From the NCBI GenBank assembly GCA_963678705.1, contig OY783219.1, positions 6,200,001-6,264,000 of the forward strand: 64,000 nt of DNA, written 5' to 3'. A program made the position numbers and the translations under genes. The stretch's first letter is position 1, and each line of letters starts with the position of its first letter. A model generated the notes under the pieces. It had not been told where the DNA came from and made no database searches. It saw nothing but the letters and a program-made list of their open reading frames with translations. Source of the DNA: Panorpa germanica (Eukaryota > Arthropoda > Insecta > Mecoptera > Panorpidae). This document shows, in pieces, positions 34,387 through 46,501 of the stretch.

Positions 34387-36209
34387 ATATAGAATACAAA
34401 GTCATTGGGGTCCCGCTGTGCAAAAAGAGTGTCCATATCATGCAAGCATTTGTAATAGAAAAAAATAAATGATTTAGTGTGTTTTACATACGATATGTAT
34501 GTTATTTAATGTTTCATGATACTAATAGACTCACGATGTAAGTTTTTAAGTATTTTATCATTTTTGAAAACTCACAACACGATCTCGGAGTGTTAACATA
34601 TGAATTTATTCATTCATGTGTGTGATTCTTAACTTATCTGTTTTATTTTTCGAAGTAATGAAAGATCACGATAATTATTAAGATTGTATGGTAATTACAC
34701 TATAAATATTAATCAAAACACCATTTATTGCGCATCACTAAATGCCCCAAATACCAGAAGTAGCAACGGGTGTTTATTCATTAATATAAGACAGCACACA
34801 AATTTGACTCATGCGCATAAAAAACACAACGTTTTCTTTATAATTTTTTTTAATTAACTAAAGAAAGGGTCTTCATACATAATTAAATTTTTCCATAATT
34901 ATTTCCGTGATTCTGATTTATTAACCAGTAGTACTTAACCAGAGAAATGCGGTCTGCCTGGATTTACCACATAATAAAACCAAACAATGATTTTTAACTA
35001 ACAAATGATTTCTAATTTTCATTATACTCTATAATACAATATTCTGAACTCTCTATTTATATTGTAGACTTCAAATGAACTATTTGTGGTCTTGTGATAG
35101 TTTTGATTATTACAACTTATTATGAAATAAATATATTTGTACTTGTATTTTTATATTCTTATTTATTTTTTACATGATTTAAAAGATAATATCAAACTTT
35201 CTATAACAATTGTTGCAAGTAAATGAAGGAAGGAACGAAGCGAGTTTAAAAGCATCGAAATAAAAGTGAAACTAAATTCGTACCAATAATATTGTCATGT
35301 AAATCTGCATTTTATTTATTATAAGACTGCATGAAGGCCTGAGAAATGACTCATAGATTCAGTGAATTTAATACACTGGAAATATAATTATTTGTGACTT
35401 CGATATATCGTGGCTACGATATTTTCGTGACTTCGATATCGTCACTATGATATTATCGGTACAGTTGACAGTTATGGGAGATGATAATATATAAGAGGAT
35501 AATTTTAGCAACTAAGAACATTATAATAAGGAGATTCAATCTTTATAATAATTAAACAATTTACATATAATTAAATGAACTGCAGAGTGTACCTAATTTA
35601 ATAGGGTATTTACGATAATTCATAAGGCAATAATAATGCCAATGGCAAGTGCATATAGCTAGAGAATGAGAGAGGCTAGTGCAGTGGCAGTACGGACGGA
35701 TGGAGCAATAATAATGCAAGTTATATCACTATTTGACAGCTGACAAAACCACACCATTAATTATATGATAGTAGCTGTTATAAGGCTACGACAATTAGAC
35801 ATGTACAGTTGTTGGGACTGGTAGAGTTGGTGGTAAAGCTGTTAGTTAGTATCAAACATAAGGCAGCGAGCAGCCCTCCAATCAATCCACTGCCAGCCTT
35901 AGGCTCACCCATCCGACACGTCATAGACATTGACTCGTGACTCCCATCCCCCTATCCCTGACCCCCCAGAGAGACACCCTACCCAGGGGATTTGGTTTGA
36001 CTTTGTGATGTTGATAAAGGGGACTACAGACGCGAAGTTAGGGCTTTTGGAATTGGACTCTGACTTAGTTTTCATATCAGAAAATTGATGAAGGCATATT
36101 TTTAATATTATACTAGTCTTGTGAAAGACTTTATAAAAATTAATAATCTATTAAAGCAGTTTGTTTTACTATTTTAACCTGAGCTCGCTAAATTTTGTAA
36201 CATGAAAAT
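34387..36209. other. Non-coding DNA
   Basis: Mostly AT-rich. Near 35395-35450 a small group of CGATAT palindromes (CTTCGATATATCG, CTTCGATATCG) is repeated. 35860-35980 is less AT-rich but shows no ORF. Confidence 0.3.
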
Positions 36210-36425
36210 TAAATTCCTAAAAGAGTATTTCTTCTTGCCTTTTTCCTCATTTCCTAATTTTACATTCTTTCCTGCTGCTGTTTCTATCTGTACTTGCTTC
36301 TTAGCTCCTCTTCCACATTTGTACCTTCTTCTCTTCTTCTCTCTGCCTCTTCCTTCGCACTTGCGTTCCTTTCTCCTTTTCGTTCCTCCTATTAACTCCC
36401 CATATATGTTTTCAAATTTTTAAAT
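36210..36425 (-). pseudogene. Fragment of the R1-type LINE ORF2 (more N-terminal part of the tail)
   Basis: Pyrimidine-rich on the plus strand; on the minus strand it matches at nucleotide level the segment upstream of the 14.3-kb ORF2 tail: GTGGAAGAGGAGCTAAG here against GTGGAAAAGGAGCTAAG there, and CAGCAGCAGGAAAGAA against CAGCAACAGGAAAGAA. No continuous frame. The plus-strand 73-codon ORF is an antisense shadow. Confidence 0.55.
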
Positions 36426-37778
36426 GAATTTTTAATATATTTATAATTAGAAATGACGTACAAGTATTTCACCGCATGCTTCATGTTTTTTTTAGTTATA
36501 TGAACTACCCATACATGAGTTTCGGTCCTGTATTTTTAGGGGTATCTCATATGAGGGTTGCATTACACAAGGGATGGTCTGAAGTTATTATATAGAATCG
36601 TGTACCAATATATCAGGGATATCTATATTAACTATCACATGGGAGTGTCAGATATTTTACACGAATTGTTCCAACACACCCTCCTCCTCATCTATTCAAC
36701 CCCTCTCGCTCTCTCTCTATAACCCTACGGCGCACATCAATCATGACAGTTAATAATGTGCAGTATTTTTTCATTTTAAAAACATTGTTAAATTGAACAT
36801 ATAAATTAAAGTGATTTTTTATGCTGTTTTGGTGATTTACTTATGCAATGTGTAGCTCATACGTGCGATGTATTATGTTTCTTATTCCGCTTATCTGTAT
36901 TTCAATCAAAAGACAATTTAGTAAAAGTAATAGCATAGCATACAATTTCAGATATACTTTTAAAATATATAGAAAACCAAGAACGGAAATTGATTTTAAT
37001 ACATCCATTGACTTTAATTCTTTGGCTTCTGTACGGTGGTCGATTGTTTGGCCTACCTAAAATTAATTAATGAGATGACTTGTTCAGTATTCTTAAGTTC
37101 TAAGTTACTTCAGCTGTTTAAGGGAATTTGCGTATATTTACCCGCAATGGACGGTAACACATTCGTATCTCATTGTAATATATTTAAATCAAACACTATG
37201 GCAAAGTTTCAAACAGTTCTATATGACCACCTCTAACGTTTCTATGAATCGTGAACCTCTAAACCCTCTCCCTAAACCCTATCCCTTCCTCCAACTCCCA
37301 ACTCTCACAAAGCATCAAAGCGTAAGATAATATCTTGATTTTGAATATGTTCAGAATCTGTCTAAAAGTTTAAAGTTTCGTTGATTGAATGGATTAACAA
37401 TACGTTTAAATATCTCCCCTCCTAGCCTCCTAGCCCCCTACACCCCTAAAAAGCGTAAAGGGAAGCTAAAGCCAGTGGCAAATCCTAACTCAATGGTTTA
37501 GACTTGATCTGACATTTTGACAATATAATTCTAAATACCAAAGCTTAATTCATCATAACTTATAACTTAAATTGATGCAAATCCAATTCATTATTCATGA
37601 ATTCATCAAACAATGTCATATATCATACGTCATAGCGTCGGGACGTCAAGCGTCGGGACGTGGAGATATGTCGAAAGTAACTGGATGTTAAAATGTAGAT
37701 AATGGGAAACATAAACCCGGAAATGATTGTTGTTTAAAGTTGGAGTTAGTTTTCCAAATGTCCAAAGTACACTACCAG
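36426..37778. other. Non-coding DNA
   Basis: Two overlapping 66-70 codon ORFs near 36.85-37.24 kb are not recognisable. A doubled GCGTCGGGACGT occurs at about 37636-37662. Confidence 0.3.
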
Positions 37779-38295
37779 TAGGGCTTCACACGAGCACGAG
37801 AATTTCTCGTCTCGTCTCGTAAAAGCAAGACGATTCGAGAACTATTGAGACGGTACCGAGAAAAATAAACTAACACCAACATAAACGTTCAACCATTTTT
37901 TTATTACAAAAAAGGTTAGGTCGTAAATTTACGAAATATAAAATCTGGTAAACAAACATCTGTTAAATATTTTATTTTATAATTTTGTCTTTTACAACAT
38001 TTTGTAGCCGAACAGAAACGAATGTTTTAAGAGAAAATAAATGTGAATATAAATTATTTACAATGCGATTGTTTGAAGACATTTTGCCGGAAAAATGCCG
38101 TTGAGTGTAGGTGTCCGTAGTGTCAACCTGACGCAATATAATGAATTACTTTGTTTAGGACTATCTTTGGAGTAAGTTCTCACAATAACGAGACGGGAAC
38201 GAGACTGAAGCGATACCTGTTTTTTTCTCTAAACTAACGAGAACGACGTGAGATTTTTTAAACTCTCGCCATATCTCGTCTCGTGCGAATCACTA
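37779..38295. mobile_element. Non-autonomous hAT-like TIR element
   Basis: Left end TAGGGCTTCACACGAG, then ACGAGAATTTCTCGTCTCG; right end in reverse complement TAGTGATTCGCACGAGACGA. Many CTCGTCTCGT / ACGAGACGAG motifs sit near both ends. Flanking 8-mers ACTACCAG and ACTGCCGA agree at five of eight positions, so an 8-bp duplication is possible. No transposase frame; a 63-codon ORF across the right end is fortuitous. Confidence 0.65.
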
Positions 38296-38956
38296 ACTGC
38301 CGAGTCTCCGAGCCGAGAGAATATTCGAGTCGTATTTTTATAATAACAAATATTTATGCATTTAAGTCGTAATTTTGTAATTACGAAACAGCATACCGTT
38401 TGACTCGATTCAGTGAGCAACGACCTTCAATTAAATTTCGTTATTTCTAAATAAATTCCTACACCGTACGTTAAAAAATACCTCACTTGAATGTAAATTG
38501 TATTATTTTTATAATAAAACCATAACGGGACGGTTGTTAGAAATATTAAATTTGTTTTTGTATAAATAAGATGTCAAGTAGTCGATAAAATAGTTTCCGC
38601 CTTTCATGCAATTTATATGCATAATATTACCGGGTATTTTTTTTGGTTTTTACTTTGGACAAATATCAGTCAATAATATTTTGTATCTAGGTCATGTATA
38701 CATTTATATTCAACTTATAGAATGAGATATTTTGACGATTTGGGAACAGAAAAAACAGAAAAATATCTTTATACGTATACTAGTAGAGTTTTTGCCATTA
38801 GGCACTGCATTATTTTCCCTTAAATCATTAAATTACATATCATTGTGGTTAATTACTGTTAATTTGTGTGATCCTTATTCTATTTACCCATTCTCACTCC
38901 TTTCAAAAGAAAAATAAAAACCAAACAGATAAATTTAAATCCATACTGCCTCTACT
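38296..38956. other. AT-rich DNA, nothing recognised
   Basis: No feature that I can support. Confidence 0.3.
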
Positions 38957-39033
38957 CTACTCTGCACTTCCTTTTCTTTCTACCATCCACCGGTTTTCTT
39001 CACTGCCTCCCTTTAATAACTGCACAATCCTTT
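38957..39033 (-). pseudogene. R1-type LINE ORF2, extreme C-terminus
   Basis: On the minus strand: RIVQLLKGGSEENRWMVERK, then GSAE and a TAG stop. Same end as at 14.3 and 18.9 kb. Plus-strand ORFs here (38868-39291) are antisense shadows. Confidence 0.65.
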
Positions 39034-39581
39034 TTTCAAGTCTTACTCTTTTCTCACATGAACTCTCTAGCACACCCTCCACATCCTTTTCTCTTTATTT
39101 TCCCAGTATCCGCTGCCTTTCTCTTCGTTTTCCAATCCGTTGTCTCTTTCTCTCGTAAGTACAACATTTTATACTACAAATTTTTTAATAATCCTAATTC
39201 TGTTACTATTTACCAAATATTTATAATTATTTTAAAATCTCCAACTATTTTTAGTTTGGTGGATTTAAGTGTTATACTGATTAGACAATAACGTTCACTG
39301 AACTTTAATTTAACGTTTCTGTTTAATTGTGCGATTTCAGTTTATATTACTGTGCAGTAATTGTTCCGATTGCTTTATTTTCATCGTCGCCATAGTAACG
39401 ATATCCTGCAGGTCCTGACCGGCTAGACCAGCTACTAGCCAGAGAGAGTGAGAGGGGAAGAGTCAACTAGTCTACATACTGGGAGCACACATAGCGAGGA
39501 TAATTGTCCAGTTTTCCACAATGGTGGTATCCAAATCATCCGGACCACGAGCAATCCACAGTCATGGACGTTTCGACTTTA
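39034..39581. other. Non-coding DNA
   Basis: A less AT-rich patch at 39400-39560 includes GGCTAGACCAGCTACTAGCC, a small palindrome; no ORF. Confidence 0.3.
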
Positions 39582-39584
39582 TAG

Positions 39585-39777
39585 AACTGGTTCCTAACCT
39601 TTTTGTAAGTTACAACCTCTATTAATTGTAAGAGGAATATCAAAACACCCCCGTTGTTTTTAGATAAGAATTAAGGACATTCCAACCTACTGTCTTTATT
39701 TTAACATTCTTTATTTTATGCACACAAAAATAAAATTGAGGTGCCCTAAATTCTACTGCATAGGTTTAGAACCTATG
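39585..39777. mobile_element. Possible hAT MITE
   Basis: Left AACTGGTTCCTAACCTTTTT and right (reverse complement) CATAGGTTCTAAACCTA resemble hAT ends of the GGTTC..AACC type. No target duplication could be confirmed, so the call is weak. Confidence 0.3.
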
Positions 39778-40909
39778 GGATGTTGTCATTATTGGTGGTT
39801 TTGGACGACTCCAAATGCAATACAAATGGAAATAGAAACAGGACGGTCAAACTGATGTGACCATACAAAATGTAAAGCTGATCAAATTATAGATGATATA
39901 TGCAATTAACAACAAAGCGCGACGTGGGAATTTCAAATGCGAACAAAAAATATTGCTTTTATTTTGTTGCATTTCAATAAACGAAAAACATATCTACGAG
40001 ATTGTAAATAGAGGATTGATAGAAAATGACATAAAGCTAAGCTTTTATTTATTCAATATGTGTAAGTAATTCATGAGCTAAAAAGAGAATCTTTCTTTAT
40101 CCTATTCTGTGAAATACAGTTATTTGTATTTAAATTTAATCTAGCATAATAAAAGTTACTTGTTGCGTATACGATTTTCTTAATATTCAATGTTTTGTGA
40201 CATATTTAAATGCATTTTGAGTATAGTATATTTCTTTTAAATGCAAGCGCAAGGCTTCACATTCTTCCATATAATCATTAAGTACAATTCATATCTTCTA
40301 GATCAAACTTATTGCTATCTTTCTAGCTTAAAGGTATCCTTTTACCAATTAAAGTAGCCTTAAATCATAAGAAATCCTACTACAACGATTAAAAGCTTTT
40401 ATAATAGTTACAAAATAATAAAATAAAACTCTCTTTTTATTATTACTAGATTTAAGTAAAATATTACATTAATGTAAGGTAACATCCACGTTTTGTGTTT
40501 TGAGGGATATGTAGAATACTTCTAGATTATTAGATTTTGTTATTAAGGCACCCCGCAGGAAATCTCTTACCTTTCAAACTAAAAACTACACCTATTTATT
40601 AAAAAAAAAATGTACACAAAATTATTGGACCATATTACATTATTAAGAGTATCTAAAGAATATACATTTCCAACATAACATTAACATGTACAACATTTTA
40701 AACTCTTTAATTTATCAGGAATTAGTTAAAAAATGAATTGCGAAGTTTTAACCATACCCAGTTAGAAAATAAGCTTTAAAAGTAGCTTGTGGTAACTTAT
40801 CAAGCGTGATACTTGCATTGCAATACAATTTATACTTGTTTAAGTATATAAAAACTTATGCATGTCATTTAAATTACATAGTTTTTATTAATGTAAAAAG
40901 CAAAAGTAT
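39778..40909. other. AT-rich DNA, nothing recognised
   Basis: No ORF or definable repeat. Confidence 0.3.
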
Positions 40910-41185
40910 ACAATTATTATTTTAATATTTATTTGAGTGCATCAATGTTCAAAAGTTATTAGTACTTAAAAGAATATATACATTTATAAACATTTGCAAT
41001 ATAATTTACAACTTATAGGCATGAGTATGTGTACTTAAAATAAAGAGATTAATTAGTTTTATTGATAAAGTCAATAAGATTTTCCATGCTTTCAAATATC
41101 TGCCTGTATTCCTCAGACATATAACAGCCTTATCTGTGTGATGAGTACTTGGAGCATTTAAGAATAATATGTTTACCGTTATAAT
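40910..41185 (-). pseudogene. Decayed coding repeat D, copy 1
   Basis: On the minus strand the frame reads NGKHIILKCSKYSSHR, a stop, then GCYMSEEYRQIFESMENLID and FINKTN with a final TAA, followed by an AT-rich tail (ATTAATCTCTTTATTTTAAG and CTCATGCCTATAAGTTG). The copy at 45.2-45.8 kb keeps the same residues in the same frame (CSRYLTHR, CDMPEEYRLIFENRESLKN), so both derive from a protein-coding ancestor. I do not recognise the protein. The conserved end with a shared 3' tail suggests a transposon gene or retrocopies. Confidence 0.55.
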
Positions 41186-42149
41186 TTATTTATCTATGTT
41201 CTTTGCGAGAAAATTTTCAAAATAATGAAATACGTAGCTTCCAAGGAAAACTACAAATATTTCCATGTTTCTTCACCATGTGCACAACCTTCAATAAGTC
41301 AATTAGATCGCGATAAAATCTTAATTACTTATTATAGGCGTAAGACCATTCTATCATTTATTTAAACGTAATTTATCAAAATGTCGAACTATCTGAAACA
41401 AATTAATCTATTATTTATAATTATCGTTATTTTGTTCTAGATGGACGAGTCATTAGTCAGACGACCTTTGTATGGTACTTCGATATATATTGAATGTATC
41501 ATTGGGTAAGAACGGAAAACAATAAAAGAAATTATCTTATTAATGACCTACACCCCGCCGTAGGCGATTTCATTACGCTAATATGAACACAGGTGCGAAC
41601 TTATAAACCTGTATATGTAACAGTTGTAGTATTTTGGTAAATATAAATAATAAATTTAAATAATTATATTAATTACTACAATTAGTAAAATATATTTAAT
41701 AAAAACATGTTTTTTTGTATTATTTTCTGCAATTTATAAACAAATTTGTACTATATTTTTACGTGGTTATATTTAATTTATTTTATTGTATAGAAAGAAG
41801 TTTTCATTTGGTTAATTTTTGATTGGCAATACTATATCACAGAAAATATTACATTAAGGACCAAAGTGATGATTTGGTGCTTTGTTAATAGCTTCCTTAT
41901 CTTAAAAAATCGTATGGAATGTGGAGAAATGAAGAAGAGGTTGCCGTCAAATTACCAGTGAGTGAAAGTGGTATACAAAGGCTTAATTTTAGATAAAAGA
42001 ACTAGTTAAGATTAGTTTTGTGATACTGCGTGATAAAAAAAACTGAAGAACACAAAAAACTCAAACATGAAATAGTAAGATGTATTCTTAAAAAAACTTA
42101 ATAAATTTTAGAACATTTCTAAAGCATATTTTAGCCAACACAGGAGCTA
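41186..42149. other. AT-rich DNA, nothing recognised
   Basis: No feature that I can support. Confidence 0.3.
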
Positions 42150-42358
42150 ACGGAACTCACTGTGCATAATGTTAAGTTATTATAAAATTAGATAAAAAGA
42201 AATTGACGATTTACATAATAAACTTTACATATCGTTTCTTTGATTTCAGGTAAGATAGCATGATTTAATTAAACATTGTAATTATTATAATGTGTATGTA
42301 AATTACTAAAATAAAAGTCTTTGATTTCAGAGCAACACATGAGTTGTATTAAAATTAG
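42150..42358 (+). repeat. Dispersed repeat A, copy 4
   Basis: Contains GGAACTCACTGTGCATAATG, TTAAGTTATTATAAAATTAG, CGTTTCTTTGATTTCAGGTA and AAAAGTCTTTGATTTCAGAG. Confidence 0.6.
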
Positions 42359-43513
42359 GAACATTTTTAACAGAGTTGTTATAATTTCGATAGAAGAGTC
42401 AAAAAAGTGGGTAACACAGTAACGCCTGAATTAGCGCATAAAATATGATCTCAAGAAGTAGAGAAGAAGAAAGTCACAATCCGAGCCTGTCTTAAACAAG
42501 ACCTTCTGCACAATATCGCTGCCCACATTCCAATAAGCGGTAAATTGAACGTTATACGGAACTGTGTTATAAATTATCAGTTCTAAGCGATAATTAGATT
42601 ATGCATCTAGAACTAGATGAAGTAATGTTAAGGTCAGGTGTAATGGTAACTAGTATTGGTAATAGATTGATAGAAGCACAAAGAACCACTAGAACGACGC
42701 CATCAGCCGGGAAGTGAACTCTTAGAATGTACCAAGAAACTAAACGCATGATATAGTACAGCGCCTAGCGCTGGTAGACGTGAAGTGGGCTAATCCGTAA
42801 CTAATTTACAATAAAAAAGTAATTGTTTTGTAAAAGTTACTTCATTCATGGTCGTGGGTTAATTTCACGACTCTATATACGGCGTAAAAGTTGTTCGATT
42901 TGGAGCAAATTAGCAGCAAACGCAAATACTATGAATTCTTATGAATAACGAAGCTTTTATTAAAAAAAAATGAAGTATACTTTGCTGAGATGGTGTTCAA
43001 CTCAAGTTAACCATGCTTCATATAAGGTGCGTCTAGACTAAGACAAAAGAAACCATGCTTTGCTTTATTACAACTAGAGAAAGTGAGTGGAATTTTCCAT
43101 AAAAGAATCAATGAAACAAGTAGTCTTTTTTTCCATCAATGAAAAATGAACTATCTTGTTTTTTCTTATAAAGAAATAAGTCTATTTCGTTAAGAGTTTC
43201 CGGTATGTCGATATCAGTGACACACTTCCGCTGTACGTCTATTGATACCCCATTAGTGGAAGGTTAAAATGAACATGACACTACATTTGACAGAGGGTTA
43301 TGTAAGCACTTGACTAGAACGGACTAGCTTGATGTTCAAAAACGACAGTAATTAGTCAATCTTGTTTTTGCGGAAATGGTCATTTTGCGTATTATATGTG
43401 CAACACGACAAGGACAAATATGATAGACACTTGACTATAGAGCAGTGATGCACAAAGATATTTTATTATTGAACAATATTTGACACTCGTTTAAACTAAC
43501 GTGTTTATAACAA
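42359..43513. other. Non-coding DNA, nothing recognised
   Basis: No ORF or repeat that I can support. Confidence 0.3.
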
Positions 43514-43737
43514 CCCAGTAAACAATTTGGTGAAGTGTTTTGTTTCGTAGCGTTTCTATCACTATTGTACTTTAATTATAGTTCGCTTCAACTTAATCTG
43601 CATTGTGGTTTCGACCTTTGTAGCCGATAAAATATATATTTCATATGAACGACTGTGAGAAAATGAACTCTTTCATGACAAAAAAATCATACGCATCTTC
43701 AATATGATGGGAAAGTGACTCCAAAAAGTTTACTGGG
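43514..43737 (+). mobile_element. MITE family with CCCAGTAAAC ends, copy 1
   Basis: Perfect 10-bp ends CCCAGTAAAC and GTTTACTGGG, 224 bp, non-coding. Internal landmarks are CGTTTCTATCACTATTG, GATAAAATATATATTTCATA and AACTCTTTCATGACAAAAAA. Relatives lie at 51521-51610, 53900-54090 and 56108-56339. Confidence 0.85.
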
Positions 43738-43904
43738 AAGTGTACAATCAAAAAATAGTTGATGCCTGTGTTCTTTTTTGCTATTTTCTAGTCACTAGTA
43801 GCTCGCTTTCAATATATATTTTAATAAAAAACTAATTATAGAAAACGCTGGTTGTAATTTTCTTTGCAGCACAATATTTGTCGTATTCTATTAATGGTTC
43901 TAAG

Positions 43905-44135
43905 TTTTTCAAAAGAATCGTAAGAAAATTACGATTGTTACATCACAAAACATCCGTTTTAACATCGGTGTAGAGTTCGTATATTAAAAATGCAAATTTT
44001 AACAGTTAATAATTAATAATTTGCATCGCATGGAGTATTGAAACTTTTTCTACGTGTAAAAGACATAAACATATATTTTTAAATTTTCAAGATGATGTAA
44101 GGAAAGTGACTTTGTTGGGAACGTTTTTAACTGAT
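43905..44135 (+). repeat. Dispersed repeat E
   Basis: Shares AATCGTAAGAAAATTAC, ATGTTACATCACAAAACAT-like sequence, GGTGTAGAGTTCGTATAT and GGAGTATTG with 56020-56430, where the MITE of the previous family is inserted within it. Confidence 0.6.
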
Positions 44136-45190
44136 ATTGGTCACTGTTCGCAGTCTTACTTTGCCCTGGCATAAGTGCTTCCCTTATCGGACGACCCTGA
44201 TACCACCACATCAAACTTTGGTTGTCACTGTTTCAGATGGTTCTTATATTTTTTTAATTACATATTCTGCAAAAACAATATAATTATGAGATATTTTAAA
44301 CGGTTCGTTATGTTTTAATTACCACTGGTTATTTTTAGACAGTTTTTAATTGACAGTTTCGGATGGCCATGGTCAGAGAGAGGATCTAAATATTACATAT
44401 TAACATGCGGAGATCGCACGAACGGGTTCGTTTGCTTTTGTAATTGCTTCTTGTTATATAAATATGTCTATTGGCGAAACAGTTTTTAGAGTAAACAAAA
44501 AAGATGTTTTTAAATATTTTGCAAATTGACACAATTAAGTGAAAGTGAATAGTTTTTTTGTTTTTTTTTCTTAAAAGAATCAAACGAAATGTTTAACACG
44601 GAATGGTCTTCTGTAGACTTTGTAAAAACAAAATTAGATAATTGAATTTAGAAGATAATAAGCGAATTATTTTATTCTGAATCAACGAATGCAAAAATTG
44701 CTAATTTCAGATTAGGACAGAACAGTTTTAAACAGATTGAAAACTTTTAAAGAGATTAAATATTAATTAAAAAATACCTATTTTCGGAACTCTAGAAAAC
44801 ACCACTTGATATTAGTTACCAATATCCTAATTCAGCACTGTTCAGAAGTAATTTAAACAAAGCACAACAAAATCTACAATTGAATACAGGGCATTTTTGT
44901 GTGCAGAGGCAGATTAGATCATTTACAGGGTTCTTGAATATGATCTTAGTAAAGTGAGTTTTTATTTAAAAGAGCTAGTAATAATACTCGTACGCTCCCA
45001 TATAGCGTTGGTAACATTTTTGGCCAACATGCTTGGTAGTTAATGTGCTCGAAGGTCGCGATATTTGCTTGACAACTGATGTTGGCCACGTATAGTGTGA
45101 TCGTTCACTAGCATCGCGAGGAACCGAGTCTAACATATTTGAGCATACATTGCGCTTTTAAGAAAGATAAATATGCAAGAACAAAAAAGA
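44136..45190. other. AT-rich DNA, nothing recognised
   Basis: No feature that I can support. Confidence 0.3.
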
Positions 45191-45204
45191 ATATATTAAA
45201 AATC

Positions 45205-45814
45205 TATATTATTCTTTGATGCTCAAGGTCAGGGGTGGCCTTTGCCATTGCGAGGCACCGGGGTAGTAGATATATGCGAGGCACTTGTTCTTTGCATAAT
45301 TTATGTAAATTGTAAGTAAGTATTTTTGATGATAATTGACGACAAATAAAATTTGATATTGGAAGTTTTATAAAAGTTAACAAGCACAAAGATGACAAAC
45401 ATTAAAGATGATAAACTGAGGTACATGAATGCCTTAAAAGATATACGCACTGATTCTAGTGGGATTTTTAAAGAGCGAGGCGCGAGATTCTAATACATAA
45501 ATAGTAATGAATTTTTTTAATTGGGTTGTTGCGCGAGAATGCGAGAGGGTTACCCTGCTTGCCACCCCCAAAGGCCGCCTCTGCTCAAGGTACTTAACGC
45601 ACAGACAAGACTGTGATATGCCTGAGGAATATAGGTTGATATTTGAAAACAGGGAAAGTCTGAAAAACCTGTATCAATAAAACTAATTTAATCTCTTTAT
45701 TTTGATTATTCATACTCGTGTCTATAAGTTGTAAATTATGTTTATATATTCTTTTAAGAGCTAATAACTTTTGAAAGTTGATGCACTCAAATACATATTT
45801 AGAAAAAAAGCTAA
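45205..45814 (+). pseudogene. Decayed coding repeat D, copy 2, split by a hAT element
   Basis: Coding remnant in two parts, 45205-45229 (IIL, stop, CSR) and 45592-45667 (YLTHRQDCDMPEEYRLIFEN, RESLKNLYQ, stop), the hAT element sitting between. Followed by the shared tail ACTCGTGTCTATAAGTTGTA to about 45814. Aligned with copy 1 at 41.0 kb the reading frame is kept in the last 25 codons. Confidence 0.55.
45230..45583. mobile_element. Non-autonomous hAT transposon with perfect 8-bp target duplication
   Basis: Ends CAGGGGTGGCCTTTGCC and, in reverse complement, CAGAGGCGGCCTTTGGG. Flanked exactly by CTCAAGGT at 45222-45229 and 45584-45591. 354 bp, no transposase. A related, broken copy is at 49550-51520. 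Confidence 0.9.
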
Positions 45815-46501
45815 CTTATTTATTTCAGTATTAGCGATATTTCGCCATATGACTCCCAGGACTCTCGTGGATCTGCTAAGACCTTATCTCAATATAAACA
45901 GTTACTGGATGTCCACCAATATGACGTTATGCATTTTTGAGAACTAGAGGGTCTGACAGAACTCGCTGTCCACGTGTTAAATAATTATTTCATATTTGTT
46001 AATAAATATTGTAGTACAAACAACTTATAATTAGTTTTTGTATTATTTATTTTTATTTTTACTAATTATGCTACGTAACAATCTGTACTTATTTATGAAC
46101 ATTAAGTACCTACTAATTACAAACTTAACCTAGATTAGATAGAGACGTCCAATTACAGCTGAATCTGTGCATGGCAATTAAATGTTAAAATCGTTGTGAT
46201 AATTTCATCACATTATGTCTTTTTAATCTCTTAAAGTCTGATGTGTTTTTATCTAATAAATTACCTGCTAGATAATTTGAGTGATTGTTAATTACTTCTA
46301 TAACATTTTTTATGCCGAAATCGAGGTATATCCATGAGGCACCTAACTATCTTAGACGGGTTTTATACAATCACAATCCAGATAAATAGTTTATTCAATG
46401 AATAGTGTGAATGTAGCACTGTTACATGCAATATATAACTTTTAATTAACAAATTATTTATCTGAAACAGAATCTGATCGTGTAAAACCCTCATTTTTCC
46501 A
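45815..46501. other. AT-rich DNA, nothing recognised
   Basis: 45950-45985 (CTGACAGAACTCGCTGTCC) is a weak match to the start of repeat A. Confidence 0.3.

Noticed and set aside
38868..39291. Plus-strand ORFs of 96 and 77 codons
   Set aside because: Antisense shadow of the R1-type tail plus AT-rich DNA; no protein features.
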